64,000 bases of DNA from Artemisia argyi (Eukaryota > Streptophyta > Magnoliopsida > Asterales > Asteraceae): the NCBI GenBank assembly GCA_030686995.1, contig CM060685.1, positions 122,942,823 to 123,006,822 on the forward strand. Direction: 5' to 3'. Shown in pieces: positions 10,824 through 22,165 of this stretch (the stretch's first letter is position 1; each line of letters opens with the position of its first letter). A program made the translations under genes and the position numbers. Below the pieces are notes generated by a model. That model saw nothing but the letters and a program-made list of their open reading frames with translations. It was not told the origin of the DNA and did not search any database.

Positions 10824-12399
10824 CTGTACAAATAAATTGAGATGCCCCATTCAAAATAAACAAACCACAAAATGTGAAAATGGAAATATTGGGGTCACAG
10901 AATATTAATACAGGAATAGAACCACATGTGACGTGTTTGGCAGCCCCAATTTCAGGGAGGGGCCGTTAGGCTCAAGGATATTTTTAGAGGTGGCCATTCC
11001 GTCCCAGTCACTTATGAATGGATCGATTTGTGTTGCAACATATCTCAAATGTGTTTGGCAAAAAAATGCTTGTGATTTGGTCGTTTAAATGAAAAAAATG
11101 AATACATAAATCAGTTTTAATAAGATATGAAAAACAAAATATAGGAAGCCATGGTTAATCATTGAAAATTTACAACTTACTAATCGAATCTAAACCAATG
11201 TCCCTTTGAGAAAAAAATGGTCGTTGACACTTAACACATACTGAGTAGTGATAAGCATTAAAATACACTAATAAATATTTTTGTTCTAATATGTTTAATA
11301 ATATTTTTAATGCATTTTCGATAATAAATTCAAGAAAAAGAAACAGGTAAACTTTTACTGGTAGACCAGGCCCATTTTGACTGATATTAAGATTCACCCA
11401 TTCTGATCTGACTCTAGACCTGCCCATATTACTACTTCTCTTGAGCAATCAAGTGAAAACAGACAAAAAAAAATTGGCAATCAATATGCACCTGCCAATG
11501 CCGTTCTTATAATCACGTTTCCTATTGAGTGCCCAATAAAGCCGAGTTTAACATTTTTTAAGCTACCGGATCTTGAGGCTTTATCCATCTTTTTTTAAGA
11601 AAGTTATGACTTCTTTGGCCGGTCTTTATCCCATGCCCCTGAAGTCAAGTACGGATAAGAGTGATCTTCTATAGTTATTTCTTATGTATTCACCCGACAT
11701 CAAAGTATTGTACAAATAAATATATTTATGTTAAAATAAGTACTCGACATAACATAACTATACTTTTTAATCAAAATAGTTTTGAATAACATAATAATAA
11801 TAGATTCATAAATAGAATGAAAACTTTCACCCAAGTGATACAACAATTAATGGTACTGAGTAAACACTATACAATGGATGAGAATAAGCTTTTTGGCCCA
11901 TTAATCCTATTAAGCCCATGTTAAATAGCACTATATTCCTTAATAACCAACTTACTGTTAAAAAAACTCTTTAACATAACAAAAAGTTTTACCTTAGTAG
12001 TTTCATACCATGCATTCTAACAAAAAATAAAAGATACTTTTAAAAAGTTAAAAATAAACCTTGCCCTGTAGTGGTTTTATTCTCGCCCTCATGTTCCACC
12101 TTTTGACAATTTGACCTGTGATTTTATCTAAAATTTCACCAAAAGCTGATCATCCATCGACTAAGACTCGCCTTAAAGAAGTGTGATAATGCATGTGGCA
12201 GTTTTGATGCGCTATTTATAAATGGGTGGATTCAGGTAATGTTATGTAACCGACGGGTCAAATAGATCAAAATAGATATACAGCTAAATAAGAAAATGGG
12301 TCAAAAGATTTGAAAATAGACGGAGCCTAGAAGTGTTTCTACTTAGCCTAGAAATGTTTCTTAATAGTCAAACCTTTTAAATCAGAATTCAATTTTTCT

Positions 12400-12660
12400 T
12401 AATATATAGTTTTGGGGACACCAGTCAATCCAACCAATTTTTGTTCCAACAATTGGTTGCTTAAGACTTTCTATCTATGCAATAACATATTACACTTTCA
12501 ACTAACCTTTCCATCTCCATCTTAACAACATTCCTTCCTGTAGCCGAAGCACCATTGTCACAGGGATTTTGCAATGATGTTTCAGAAGCAAAAAGTAAAC
12601 CATATATCCTCCCTTGAGTTTCACATGTGTGGTTAAACAACAAACTACACTTGACTGTTA
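12400..12660 (-). other. Open exon-like stretch of unknown origin
   Basis: A minus-strand open reading stretch at 12643-12500 reads LLFNHTCETQGRIYGLLFAS with no frame break and ends near a GTTAGTT donor-like site. Family not recognised. Probably part of the captured material. Confidence 0.3.
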
Positions 12661-12730
12661 AATTAGATATGGATTTACATCAGAACTTAAATAGTAACAG
12701 TAGGAATGACACATTAACAAACACAAATCG

Positions 12731-13000
12731 ATTCCAGGGTAGAAGACGTTGGTTTCACGAACACTACACGCCGTAAAATCAAGCACCACTGGGCCCGAAA
12801 CAGCGTCTGAATAGATCATCACCATAGTGTCATTATAAATTGAGAATAAAACTTTACCAGCTATTTTTTTCTTGGTTTGCAGACATGGTTTTTAATGGCA
12901 TAAATACATACATTGTTCATACCAGGCTGCGGGCAAAAAGTCGCAGGATCACAGACAACGCCTGTAGTAAAAGCAAGCAACTTTGGTCCACGCTCTCCGC
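12731..13000 (-). other. Two related exon-like units (DFTA-type)
   Basis: 12923-13000 (acceptor TTGCAG, donor GTATGAAC) encodes GPKLLAFTTGVVCDPATFCP. 12731-12792 encodes PVVLDFTACSVRETNVFYPG. Both resemble a third unit at 20037-20100 (KVLDFTAGVVRDTEIFYPHS). The source family is not recognised. They look like diverged copies of one exon, arising either before or after capture. Confidence 0.5.
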
Positions 13001-13450
13001 CTGCAATCATTGGAGAAAACTGTCAGTATACACATACGGAATAGAAGCTAAAGTAGCAGGTGCTGCCATCATATTATGAATAGGCTGATAATATAATATC
13101 TTCACTCTCGAACGGTTATTATATAAGCTTACGAAACCAAAGAACACACTGGAAAAAAATATATAAAAACTCTAACCAAGTATTCGAAATCACGTTTGAC
13201 ACCATCCTTAACATTTTCACCTTTGGGAAAAAGGGTCGAAGATCAATATCTGATGGACTCCTATTAAACCCACCATTATCAGGTAATGCTGAAACCAAAG
13301 AAAATTTGTTTGCCTCGTGTATTTCGTAGTCTTCAAAAGCTCGAGAGCTTTTTTGTTTTCCTACATATAAATAAAAATGAAATACTTTAATAAATCAACC
13401 AAGTACGATATTGAACTTTGATTATAAGAATATATTGTGAAGAGACGAAT

Positions 13451-13541
13451 CTGAATGTTAGGAGCGAAACCACCTTCATTGCCAACATTGGTGGCGTCCT
13501 GGCCGTATTTCTTCTTGATCACAGACTTCAAGGCGTGATAC
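13451..13541 (-). pseudogene. Captured enolase fragment
   Basis: The minus strand encodes [20 protein letters not shown] then [10 protein letters not shown], ending at CAG. This matches the highly conserved enolase segment containing the GDEGGFAPN loop next to the active site, with one visible change (D to N before EGGFAPN). Only about 30 of roughly 440 residues are present. It is joined without an intron to the E(z) fragment at 13542. Confidence 0.9.
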
Positions 13542-13660
13542 CTGACCCAGCAATTATGACGGACATCTGGGTCACACTCACGGCCAGCAACACGGCATGG
13601 GCATTGGTGGCATCTGCATTGAGACTTAGTACAGTGACACCTAACTACTCCATTGAAAAG
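13542..13660 (-). pseudogene. Captured E(z)-type methyltransferase CXC-domain fragment
   Basis: The minus strand encodes [20 protein letters not shown] followed by [12 protein letters not shown]. It matches the cysteine-rich CXC (pre-SET) domain of plant Enhancer-of-zeste proteins (CURLY LEAF/SWINGER type), whose consensus is [31 protein letters not shown]. One conserved cysteine (DVCRNCW) is replaced by arginine. No SET domain is present. The cysteine frame is open and runs directly into the enolase frame region. Confidence 0.88.
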
Positions 13661-13930
13661 AGTTGCATACAGCTAATTGAAGTGAAGAACGATTTTTACT
13701 AATTAAAATAAAAACTTGATTGTGCGTTGAATGTTAAAATGATCCGTGATTTGAAATGAGGGTAGGACAAAGTAGGTAATTTTTAGTTTAAGATTTTTCC
13801 ACAATTTACTACATCTTAAACTAAAATTGTTAAAACTTTCGTGCGGGTTCAGTTATAATGTTAAGACTTAACATAGTTCAAAGCATAACTTGGACCAAAG
13901 TAAAAGATTACAATTTGTATGTACCTGTTC

Positions 13931-15190
13931 TGATAAGGGAGATCCTTCATCGATGCTGTGAGTAGCTACTTTTCCAGCAATCATATTGCCATCAGTTTCG
14001 AGAATCATTCTGCACACATAATCCAAGTGAACGGTCTTGATTATGACACATGCTCAAATTCCAAATAAATTTGGTTCTACTCACTTTATTAAGGATATTA
14101 ATTGTATCATTTGAGAGCTATAATCTGTGCAAAGATGTATTTATAATAGTACATGATATTTATAATCTGTTAGAGTCGGCATAGTTTTGGCCGCTTCATC
14201 TTACAAATTAACCAATATGTTGTACTGGCTTATTCCTTTTTTTGATTATATAATATGTAGTAAATGCCTACCGGTCGTACTTAACTAACAAACTTGCTGA
14301 CACTTTCTAATTATAAGCAACCAGGCTTGTAAAAGGATTGGGTTACTTTAGTACATGATATAACGACCAACTATCTTTTTGCTCCTAATTTGACAACTTT
14401 TTCGTTATGCAAGTCATTATACTATCATTTTTTTTGGTATATATGTCACTGAAATATGACCCAATATTAAAATTCAGTGGTTGACTAGCAAGAATTGACC
14501 AATTAGGTGACCTGCATAACCAATAAAAGTTGGTTGGTCCATTTAACAACAAATTGATAGTTAATTATTATAACATGCACTTAACAATACTTGAGAAATC
14601 TAAAGCTTGAGATAAATAGCTACAAACTGAAATTAGAGTGAAAAAAAATTGGAAATTTATTTGCATACCCTCCATCAACAATCTCATCAAGACATAAATA
14701 GATCACGTCCAAGTTTTCAAGTGCCTCTCTTTGTTCAACATTACCCCTGCATCAAGAACTTGAAATGGTTATATAATCGACATTTTTTTACATCTTTAAC
14801 AATTAACAATAAAAAACAGTTACTCAATAACGTGAGGAGAAGGGTAACGGCGTCATAAAAGCCTTGAAGGACGGCTGCTAGAGCTAATTCATTTTCATCA
14901 TCTCCACCGGTTACAAAGAAGTGTAAATCTTGTATGAATCTATACACAACTACGTTATTCTCAAACATTGCTATCTCCGTTGCAGATACACGTATCAACA
15001 AATAGATATTGTGTCATATTGGTAGACGTTACAAAGCATTTATGGAATTTAAAAAACCAACCTTTAGTCCTAGCATTTGTCTTCTGAGTTTTTACTATTA
15101 GTCGGCCAATCATCTGAAAAATACTTGACTGCTACATGCTTTCCTTCGGAGTCAAAAAGAAGAATGTTTTTCACAAAAGGGGTCATATCC
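13931..15190 (-). pseudogene. Captured coatomer zeta subunit gene fragment (4 exons)
   Basis: Four pieces appear in the native order. 15190-15062: [20 protein letters not shown], then [11 protein letters not shown]. About 14995-14833: [20 protein letters not shown], then [20 protein letters not shown]. 14747-14668: [20 protein letters not shown], then EIVDGG with a GTATGC donor. 14008-13931: MILETDGNMIAGKVATHSID. These cover most of the zeta-COP longin-type fold of the COPI coat, which normally acts at the Golgi. In the first piece the stretch between WPTN and KTQKTNAR is missing (about 36 nt) and the frame is lost. The extreme N and C termini are absent. It is non-functional as zeta-COP, although most introns are retained. 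Confidence 0.92.
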
Positions 15191-15279
15191 TGTAACCGTG
15201 AAATATATAAATCCATTAGCTCATGCCTACGTAAGTCAGGTGCAACTCACATAACATATCTAAAGACATTACACAAAAA

Positions 15280-15600
15280 GTGATTTGAAGCACAATCTCT
15301 CATTATAAAAGTGGACCTGTGAACATTTACAATAAACAGGTCATAGCTTATTTACTATAAGCTCATAAACTATCTTCGAGTGTTTAGCCGTTTGGATTAA
15401 CTTATATTCTATAACCTCATGAGCTATATTCAAAGTGTTTTGATTAGCTTATGCACTATGGGCTTATAGTAATTTAAAGTACCAACCTACAAATAAGCCT
15501 AAGCGCCATCAGAAAGCTAGTATAAATGAGCTTACAATAAACGGCTTAAATAAGCCAAAAGAAGCTAATAGGCTTACATACCCAAACAATAAAATTACCC
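15280..15600. repeat. Inverted-repeat MITE-like block inside the Helitron
   Basis: A block rich in AAGCTTAT/ATAAGC words on both strands. It separates the ARF fragment from the coatomer fragment and resembles the foldback at 23405-23566. Boundaries are approximate and no target duplication was established. Confidence 0.4.
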
Positions 15601-15701
15601 TTGTCACCCTCAAATCTCATTTTGAACCTCATACCAACAGAAACCTTATGATTTCTAGCTTCAAGGTACTTGTTAAGGCTGACAATAAACTCTGGTAAAG
15701 C
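15601..15701 (-). pseudogene. Captured auxin response factor fragment
   Basis: The minus strand encodes [20 protein letters not shown] then [12 protein letters not shown] after an AG acceptor. This is the start of the conserved ARF domain that follows the B3 DNA-binding domain ([11 protein letters not shown]...[11 protein letters not shown]) in ARF1-type proteins. Only about 33 of 600 or more residues remain. After GD the reading enters unrelated repeat sequence. Confidence 0.85.
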
Positions 15702-18400
15702 TTCCTATCAATCACGTTTGTGAAGTGTTAACGAAAATAAAATTCCATGATAACGAAAGATGAAAATGCAAATAGAAAACACAAACCTATCAAATAACGA
15801 ACAATGATAATGTTCAAATAACAACCTAGACTTTGTATAATCTGCTAAATTCTCAACTCCTGCTATAACATCAGCAAAATCAGACATATACGCAACATAA
15901 ATGAGCCCAACATTTAAATTCTAATGTAAAGGAAACATGTCACGCACCATAATTGCTTATTTTCATATGTACAATATGAAATACTGTAATGTAAGTTTGT
16001 GTTGCTGATTTTATAGGGAGTTGCTATTCCCAAAAAGATCATTAATTTGGATGCTCCGGGGCTCAACTAAAATAAACACATAAATCATTCATTTTGTAAT
16101 ACCTTTGATTTGTCAATTCGCCATAGAAAACTCCACTGACTAACGCAGGCACTCAACAGCTTTTTCTGATACTTCTAACCTGGAAGCCACAAACTACCAG
16201 AGTAAATGAACACATATTTTAAAATTGCCTTAAAAACTATGCCAATATAGGCATGTTATTCAACCCGCCTGGGCAACTCATATTTGTACTTCTACAAATG
16301 AATAACATATTGAAGATTCAAGATTTAAACATACCTGATAGGCCATTCTTTATAGGTTTCTTGCACCAAAATATAACATCGCATCTGATCTTTCGCGTGT
16401 GGGTAACCATCCCCAACATCTTAGGGGTAATCCACTTCCAAAAGACATCTGTACACAGAAGTATAATAAGATCAGATAAACATAATTGACCGAAAACAAA
16501 ATGAGAAAGATGTGGCCATAGAAATATAAACTTATAGCTGTTACGTGCTACGCATCTGATGGGACATTATTTTAGCTTTCATGTCAATAATAGATATTTG
16601 TAAGTGGTATTGAGTGGTTCCCAATAGTTGACCTTGAAAATTTGATCATTCATTAGTTACATAATTAAAAGCATATCGGAAAGGCAAAAGAGCGAAATAT
16701 ATAATTTTTCTCAACAATTTGCAACTATATTTATGTTAGAACACGTTACAGTTTGATGATATGGTTAGAAATATATATTAAATGAAACTTGTACCCATTT
16801 TTCCCGGAAGCAACTGTTGTAGTTCAATTCTAGGTGCATTGCTTGTTGCATCCATATCGATGACTGAACAATAAAGATAGATAAATAACATGACTTATAA
16901 TGTGTAAAATAACACCTTATTAGAAAATGCAATATGAAGTGTACCTAAAGTGTTGTAGTTGGGCATATCCTGAATTTTAGTGTTTGGAAAATCATATTGA
17001 ACACCGCGTGTTTTCTTAGGCAATTGTCACAACACCTCCATTGCTACTATAATATAAATAAGGGTCAGAACCCCGTCCTAATAATTAACCACCCCACAGC
17101 TGTAATAACCGCATATGTATGCATTGAGCTAACATTAGGTTGCACGGTGTACTCATCTATAGAGCGTACAACTCTCTCTGTTACTAAGTAAACGATATGG
17201 CATAATCAGTATGATCTATTCACATTAGACAAAAAGCGTAATTTTATGTCAGCATTATGCCAATGAGAGTTTCTAATTTTTTAAAATTAAATAAACTCTT
17301 GTCGAGAATTTAACTAACAACTCATTTAGTAAAAGTCAGATTAGTTGAGATCAAATGCCTACAGATATGTAAGGAAACTGTAATTGGAACATAACATAAG
17401 GCAGAAAGCTGAGAGCCATTCAGTGTGCATCCTGTCCAACATGTGCATCTCTTGAAAACGCATAAACTATCCTGCCATTTGGCTTCCCATGGTTTGTTTC
17501 TTGCATAGACATGACATTAAGTAATTTATAGCAACCCCTGTGTTATTAGAGGTGCCAAACGTCTTGTATCGGTTAAGCCTGGCCCTGACTTAGCCCGCTG
17601 GTCTCAACTGGTCCTAACTCTTTTATTACAGGAATTTTAATTTTAAATCATCATTGCACGCAACTGAAGCAACATATTTTAGTTTTTATAATAGGATATT
17701 TAGAAATCTAATCTTATAAAGAATAAATGCAAGTTTACAAAGCATAAGTCATGGTCCTTTTAGGATCAGATTATCCGGACTAATCAAGCTTTGATAAGGA
17801 CCACATCTCACCAGGAGTTTTTTCGGATCTTATGACTAAAGTAGAAAATATACAGGTTCAACCAGGCCTAGAACTCCATAAGCGCAATGCTTTTATGGAC
17901 CACCAAGTGTAAATATAGAATATTTATACCAGCCTTTTAAAAATGAGATTTGGATATATTTTTAATAACCATGTGACAAAATACTCACCTGACTTGATCT
18001 TCCCCTAAGCTTACTGGTGCATATATACCCTGCATCAATTAGCACAATGTGACCATTTTAACCATTTTTTCAGTCAGGTAAATTCGAGTCGTCGTATATC
18101 ATTGATAGCTACACAAAAGAATTAGTTGGATTAAAAATTGGTTGAAAGTCTGCTACACTTTTTTAATTCATATAAATATATTCAATTAATCACATTATTT
18201 TTGCAATAATGTGAAAGACTCATGATTACGTCGACAATTTTGAAGAGCAACTTCAGCCATGTATGTGCCACATTTTTTTCCTTGCCTCTATGATCAAGTA
18301 GAAGTGATAATAAGCGTGATTTACTTTTAAGAATCCGTACTCCATAAATTCATTCAATCAATTCCAGCTTTCCTCCAACATGGAAAAAACATAAAAGAGA
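15702..18400 (-). other. Helitron interior with unidentified exon-like pieces
   Basis: Several short stretches bounded by splice-like signals are visible but not assigned. Examples are 15896-15788 (ADVIAGVENLADYTKSRLLF), about 16190-16105 (LEVSEKAVECLR then a stop), 16458-16340 (between a TGTACAG acceptor and a GTATGTT donor) and about 16866-16790 (DMDATSNAPRIELQQLLPGK). They are probably remnants of one or more further captured genes. Gaps between them are AT-rich intron-like sequence. Confidence 0.4.
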
Positions 18401-18404
18401 ATCC

Positions 18405-18700
18405 ACTTCTAGAAGTGAAGTATGTACGTAAGCCAGGAAGGTTATATTTTTCCCTGATAAGATTTCCAAGCCCACTCTCATCTACGCCAAGAGACGTCAA
18501 AAGTTCTACTCTTTCTTCTGTTGGGAGTTTGGTTAGCTCGGACTCCACCTACAAATGTATAACTAAGTTCATCTAGAAAACAATTTTCAAGACTGGAATC
18601 AGGTCTATCTAATGAATTCAAATCCTCCGCTATAAATGAAAAGAAGGAGAGGGCATCTCAGAAAACCACAATACTCATGCAATTTCTGATGGTTTTTTTT

Positions 18701-18740
<40 letters not shown>

Positions 18741-19142
18741 ACTTTAAATACCTATGCAGAGATATTTACAACGTTGGACTGTAACTGAGAAGCGAGTTCC
18801 ATGACGTTTTTTGACATGAGGATTACTTTCAAAAGTATCTAAATCAGATTCCGCAACATTTGCCACATAAATTACAGGCTTCATTTGTAAGTAGACAGAG
18901 ATGCTGTGTAGACTCCTTTTCAAAATCTGTTAGAGCAATTAATCTTGCGCGCTGGTTTTCCATCCATTGCCTACTTTTCTCCCCTGAAGATTCATCAAAA
19001 TTATCGCAAAATATCAAATCAAGTACGGGAAAGAATGATTATCAATCGATGTGGACGACTGTAAAACGATAATCACCTTAGCTTTGACTTGTTGATTACT
19101 CTCTTTGCTCTTTTTGAGTTTCTCTATGCTTTTCTCAATATA
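18405..19142 (-). pseudogene. Captured YchF/OLA1-type GTPase fragment (3 exons)
   Basis: Three pieces appear in native order. 19142-19077: IEKSIEKLKKSKESNQQVKA. About 18970-18755: TDFEKES, LCLLT, then MKPVIYVANVAESDLDTFES. 18548-18405: VESELTKLPTEERVELLTSL, then GVDESGLGNLIREKYNLPGL and RTYFTS. They correspond to the coiled-coil and C-terminal half of the organellar YchF-like ATPase/GTPase; the P-loop GTP-binding half and the TGS end are absent. The middle exon shows at least two frame changes (around MKPVIY and after NPHVKK), so it cannot make the native protein. A poly-T tract (18690-18737) interrupts the downstream intron. Confidence 0.9.
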
Positions 19143-20036
19143 CAGATCAGTTCAATCAGTTCACCTTTTTATAACTATAAAATGCTATAACTGTATCAGC
19201 CTGGAAATTGATAAAAATGGTTCATCATATAATAAGAAACTTATATAAGATAACTATATCAAGTAATGCTTACATTCGTTTCTAAACCTCCAAAATACCT
19301 CGGGTTATGCTGCCACATCTGCAAAAACATAGTAAAGAAAACGTCATCCTCTAATACAACTATAAATTAAAGACCGAAGCCATTGTTTAGTGACAACTCA
19401 AACTTACCCCATTCAACCAAGTGGAACCCTATGAGTTGCCTATGGTTTGCCTTCATGGTTAAAAGGATCAATAGGTTCTTTCTACTGCAAAATTGGATGA
19501 TTATTTGGATATGCTTAGGACTACTGCAACATAAGGTATATGACATATTGACATGTGAACATGTGTTAAAGCTGATAAAATACGTATGTGACGTATATGA
19601 CATCACATAATTGAGCATATCAGAATCGTTTATATAAAGAAGAATGAAGTGAATCAACAAATACAAAAGAACGATAAGAAACTATAACAATCCAGTTAAA
19701 AAACCTTACATGAAGAAACATTCAGATTCAAACTTTCAACTATATTTACGGTACTAAATCAACGAAAAATATTAAATCAAATGTTCGATTTATATGAACT
19801 AATAAATCATCGAAATGTTCAGATTCAAACTGTCAACTATATTTCCAGGACAAAGCACCTCGACATCAGAAACCGCAACATCCATAAGGCTAACCGGAAG
19901 TGGCCTAAAAAGTCCAAGGCTGTAAGAAAGGGCAAGTTATCGTTGTTGCAAGCTAGCATTAACATGTGACATGATTTTCTTATAATAGCTTCAATTACGT
20001 TTATTGACGACACATAAGTATTAACAGAAGACATAC

Positions 20037-20100
20037 CACTGTGTGGATAAAAAATCTCGGTATCACGAACGACTCCAGCAGTAAAATCAAGTACCTTTGG
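20037..20100 (-). other. Exon-like DFTA-type unit
   Basis: Encodes KVLDFTAGVVRDTEIFYPHS and is followed by a GTATGTC donor. Similar to the two units at 12731-13000. Source gene not recognised. Confidence 0.4.
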
Positions 20101-20129
20101 TAGACAATTCGTATATGCAATAAACATTT

Positions 20130-21630
20130 AAACCTTTAAGTTTCAGTCCACTGAACAAAAGAAAGTATAAAATAAGTTTTCAGCGAACAAAACATTAACC
20201 ACATTTGCAAGTCCGAAAGTAGAGTGCAAGTTGTGGCAATGCCCCTTTTATTCTCTCAAACTGAGATATTAATGTATGAACATGTGTAACGGAATGTTTG
20301 GAACTCTATATTCTTATTCAAAGGAGTGCAAGCTTCAGTCAATTTCCATCTACACCATACATGCATATATATAAACAATAGCAGGGTTGTTTTCTATGCA
20401 TCCTTAGATTATTTTTCGTGCATTAAAGTGGCAAAAATCACAAGCGTATTTATCTATGCATTCTTAGACTATTTATCATAAATTTATACCTTCTAAAATC
20501 TTCTCGTACTGTGATAACGAACTAACTAATGCTGTTTTAATGTCTCCTGATTCCAGGTGCATAGCGTGTCAATACTTCTTGATTGATGAGCTCTCCAATA
20601 AGATATAGATATAACATAAGTGATACATAAAGTGAGCAGTCGTACCTGATTAGATTCTATTGTTGATGTAATAACGTCCTTAAATGATGCAATTGGAAAT
20701 GTCCAGTAAGAAATAGATATATCATGCAGGTAAGTAGACGTTTATAACAGAAGTGTCCAGTATCCATGTTTACTCTATGAAAAAAAAAAATGTTTGAACT
20801 TGAGGTCTGATTCCATCCTGGCTCTACAATAAAGTTCTTCAAACCAAGCCTCATTGTGTTGCCCATGTGTGTTTTTGAACCCTGAATTCAAATGCGTAAA
20901 ATAAATATATGGCTTATATTGTATATTACACCTCAAAATAAAAACTTATCCCAATATAAGGATATTGAAATAACTCTGGCATGAACATTACAACGGGATT
21001 GGGTGCATGCTCATCAAATTTAGTAAATGAGCTATACTTGCTCACTTCATTACAGACCAGATTATAATGCACACATCTTGATAAGTGCTGGTAAAAAAAA
21101 TCCAACAAAACATACTTAAAAGAAAAAAAATTTAAAACCCTAAAATACTTTATCACATAACTTAAAATTCACATAAGATGATCAAGTACCTTGGTTACCA
21201 GCAAAGAAAGGCTATGAGACTGGTTTTGTGGTTATTGATGGATCGATTTGGGTAATATTTCCTCATCTACCACTGGCTGCATATTAACCAACACAAAAGC
21301 ACATTAAAAATTAGTAAAACCCTAAAATTGTGATGGAGTTTTATAACCAAGCTTCAAAAAAATCAAAAACTCCAAGAACAACAAAACCTGCAAAAAAACA
21401 CATTAAAAATCATTAAAACCCTAAAATCATGATGGAGTTTTCTTCATGGAGAGAGTTTTGATGATTAGGGTTTTTTTCTGTGAAAAAAATATACGTATGT
21501 TGTTTTATGATTTTTTGGGAGCCGTATATAGTATGTTTTATGATTCGCATAGTTTTATCTCATTAAATTAAAATGCTGAATAATTGGTTGCATATGTTTA
21601 TAGATTTGTGTTTGCAAGATATAACAAAAA
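20130..21630. other. Helitron 5' region without identified genes
   Basis: AT-rich. Near 21300-21480 the minus strand carries AAACCCTAAT and TTTTAGGGTTTTA blocks in two near-copies, resembling a captured plant 5' UTR or promoter. No start codon with a recognisable protein follows. Confidence 0.4.
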
Positions 21631-21636
21631 AAATGT

Positions 21637-21695
21637 GTTGGTCTAGCGGTTATTATGTTTGTTAATATTTCTAGCACCCTAGGTTCAATCCTTGC
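21637..21695 (+). repeat. tRNA-like (possible SINE head) sequence
   Basis: GTTGGTCTAGCGGTTA resembles a Pol III A box region, and AGGTTCAATCC about 40 nt downstream is a near-perfect B box. It does not fold as an intact tRNA by eye and no 3' repeat tail was delimited, so it is probably a SINE or tRNA-derived remnant. Confidence 0.35.
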
Positions 21696-21914
21696 AATTG
21701 GCATTAATTTTTAAAATTTCCGAATTTTAGTCATTAAATTTCGAATTTTAATTAAAAAAACATTATGAATAAATTATAAAAAATGCTTACATAAATTGCT
21801 TACATGGCCAGAATGTGATGACATGGCAGAAAATGAATTACATGACAATGACTGGACAATGAGGTGGCAATACGCGTGTAACGCCTCCTGTTATATATAA
21901 TATAGAGATAGAGA

Positions 21915-22025
21915 TATATACGTATATATATACGTATATATATGTATATATACGTATATATATATACGTATATATATATATATATTATTATGTTGTGGAG
22001 ATAAATATATGGGCCACCAAGATAG

Positions 22026-22106
<81 letters not shown>

Positions 22107-22165
22107 GTTGTGGAGATAAATATATGGGCCACCAAGATAGGAAAAAATATATATATAGATAGATA
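21915..22165. repeat. TA array with duplicated 40-bp segment
   Basis: TA dinucleotide array, the right half of the Helitron target. It contains two near-identical copies of a segment starting TTATGTTGTGGAGATAAATA and ending CCACCAAGATAGGA, at about 21987-22028 and 22103-22142. The copies flank a (TA)n run of about 75 bp. Confidence 0.85.

Larger units (their letters stand above)
7577..21914 (-). mobile_element. 14.3-kb gene-capturing Helitron (non-autonomous)
   Basis: Read on the minus strand, the element starts at about 21914-21908 with TCTCTATCTCTATATTATAT. It ends at 7577 with CTAG preceded by a 7-bp GC hairpin (7589-7607), and the next flanking base is T. The preceding flank base is A, giving the A^T insertion typical of Helitrons. 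No Rep or helicase motifs were found. The interior consists of intron-bearing fragments of unrelated genes, all in the element's own orientation: YchF GTPase, an ARF, coatomer zeta, an E(z) methyltransferase, enolase and threonyl-tRNA synthetase, plus several exons I could not identify. The exact 5' base is uncertain by about 6 bp because TC recurs there. Confidence 0.87.

Noticed and set aside
13418..13702. Plus-strand open frame of 94 codons
   Set aside because: The opposite strand encodes clear E(z) and enolase fragments, so the plus-strand frame is a shadow.
17980..18050. Possible aminoacyl-tRNA synthetase exon (YAPVSLGEDQ)
   Set aside because: A short peptide with a synthetase-like look but too little sequence to assign to a family.
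21637..21695. Functional tRNA gene
   Set aside because: A- and B-box-like words are present, but I cannot draw a paired acceptor stem or anticodon arm; it was kept only as a SINE-like remnant.
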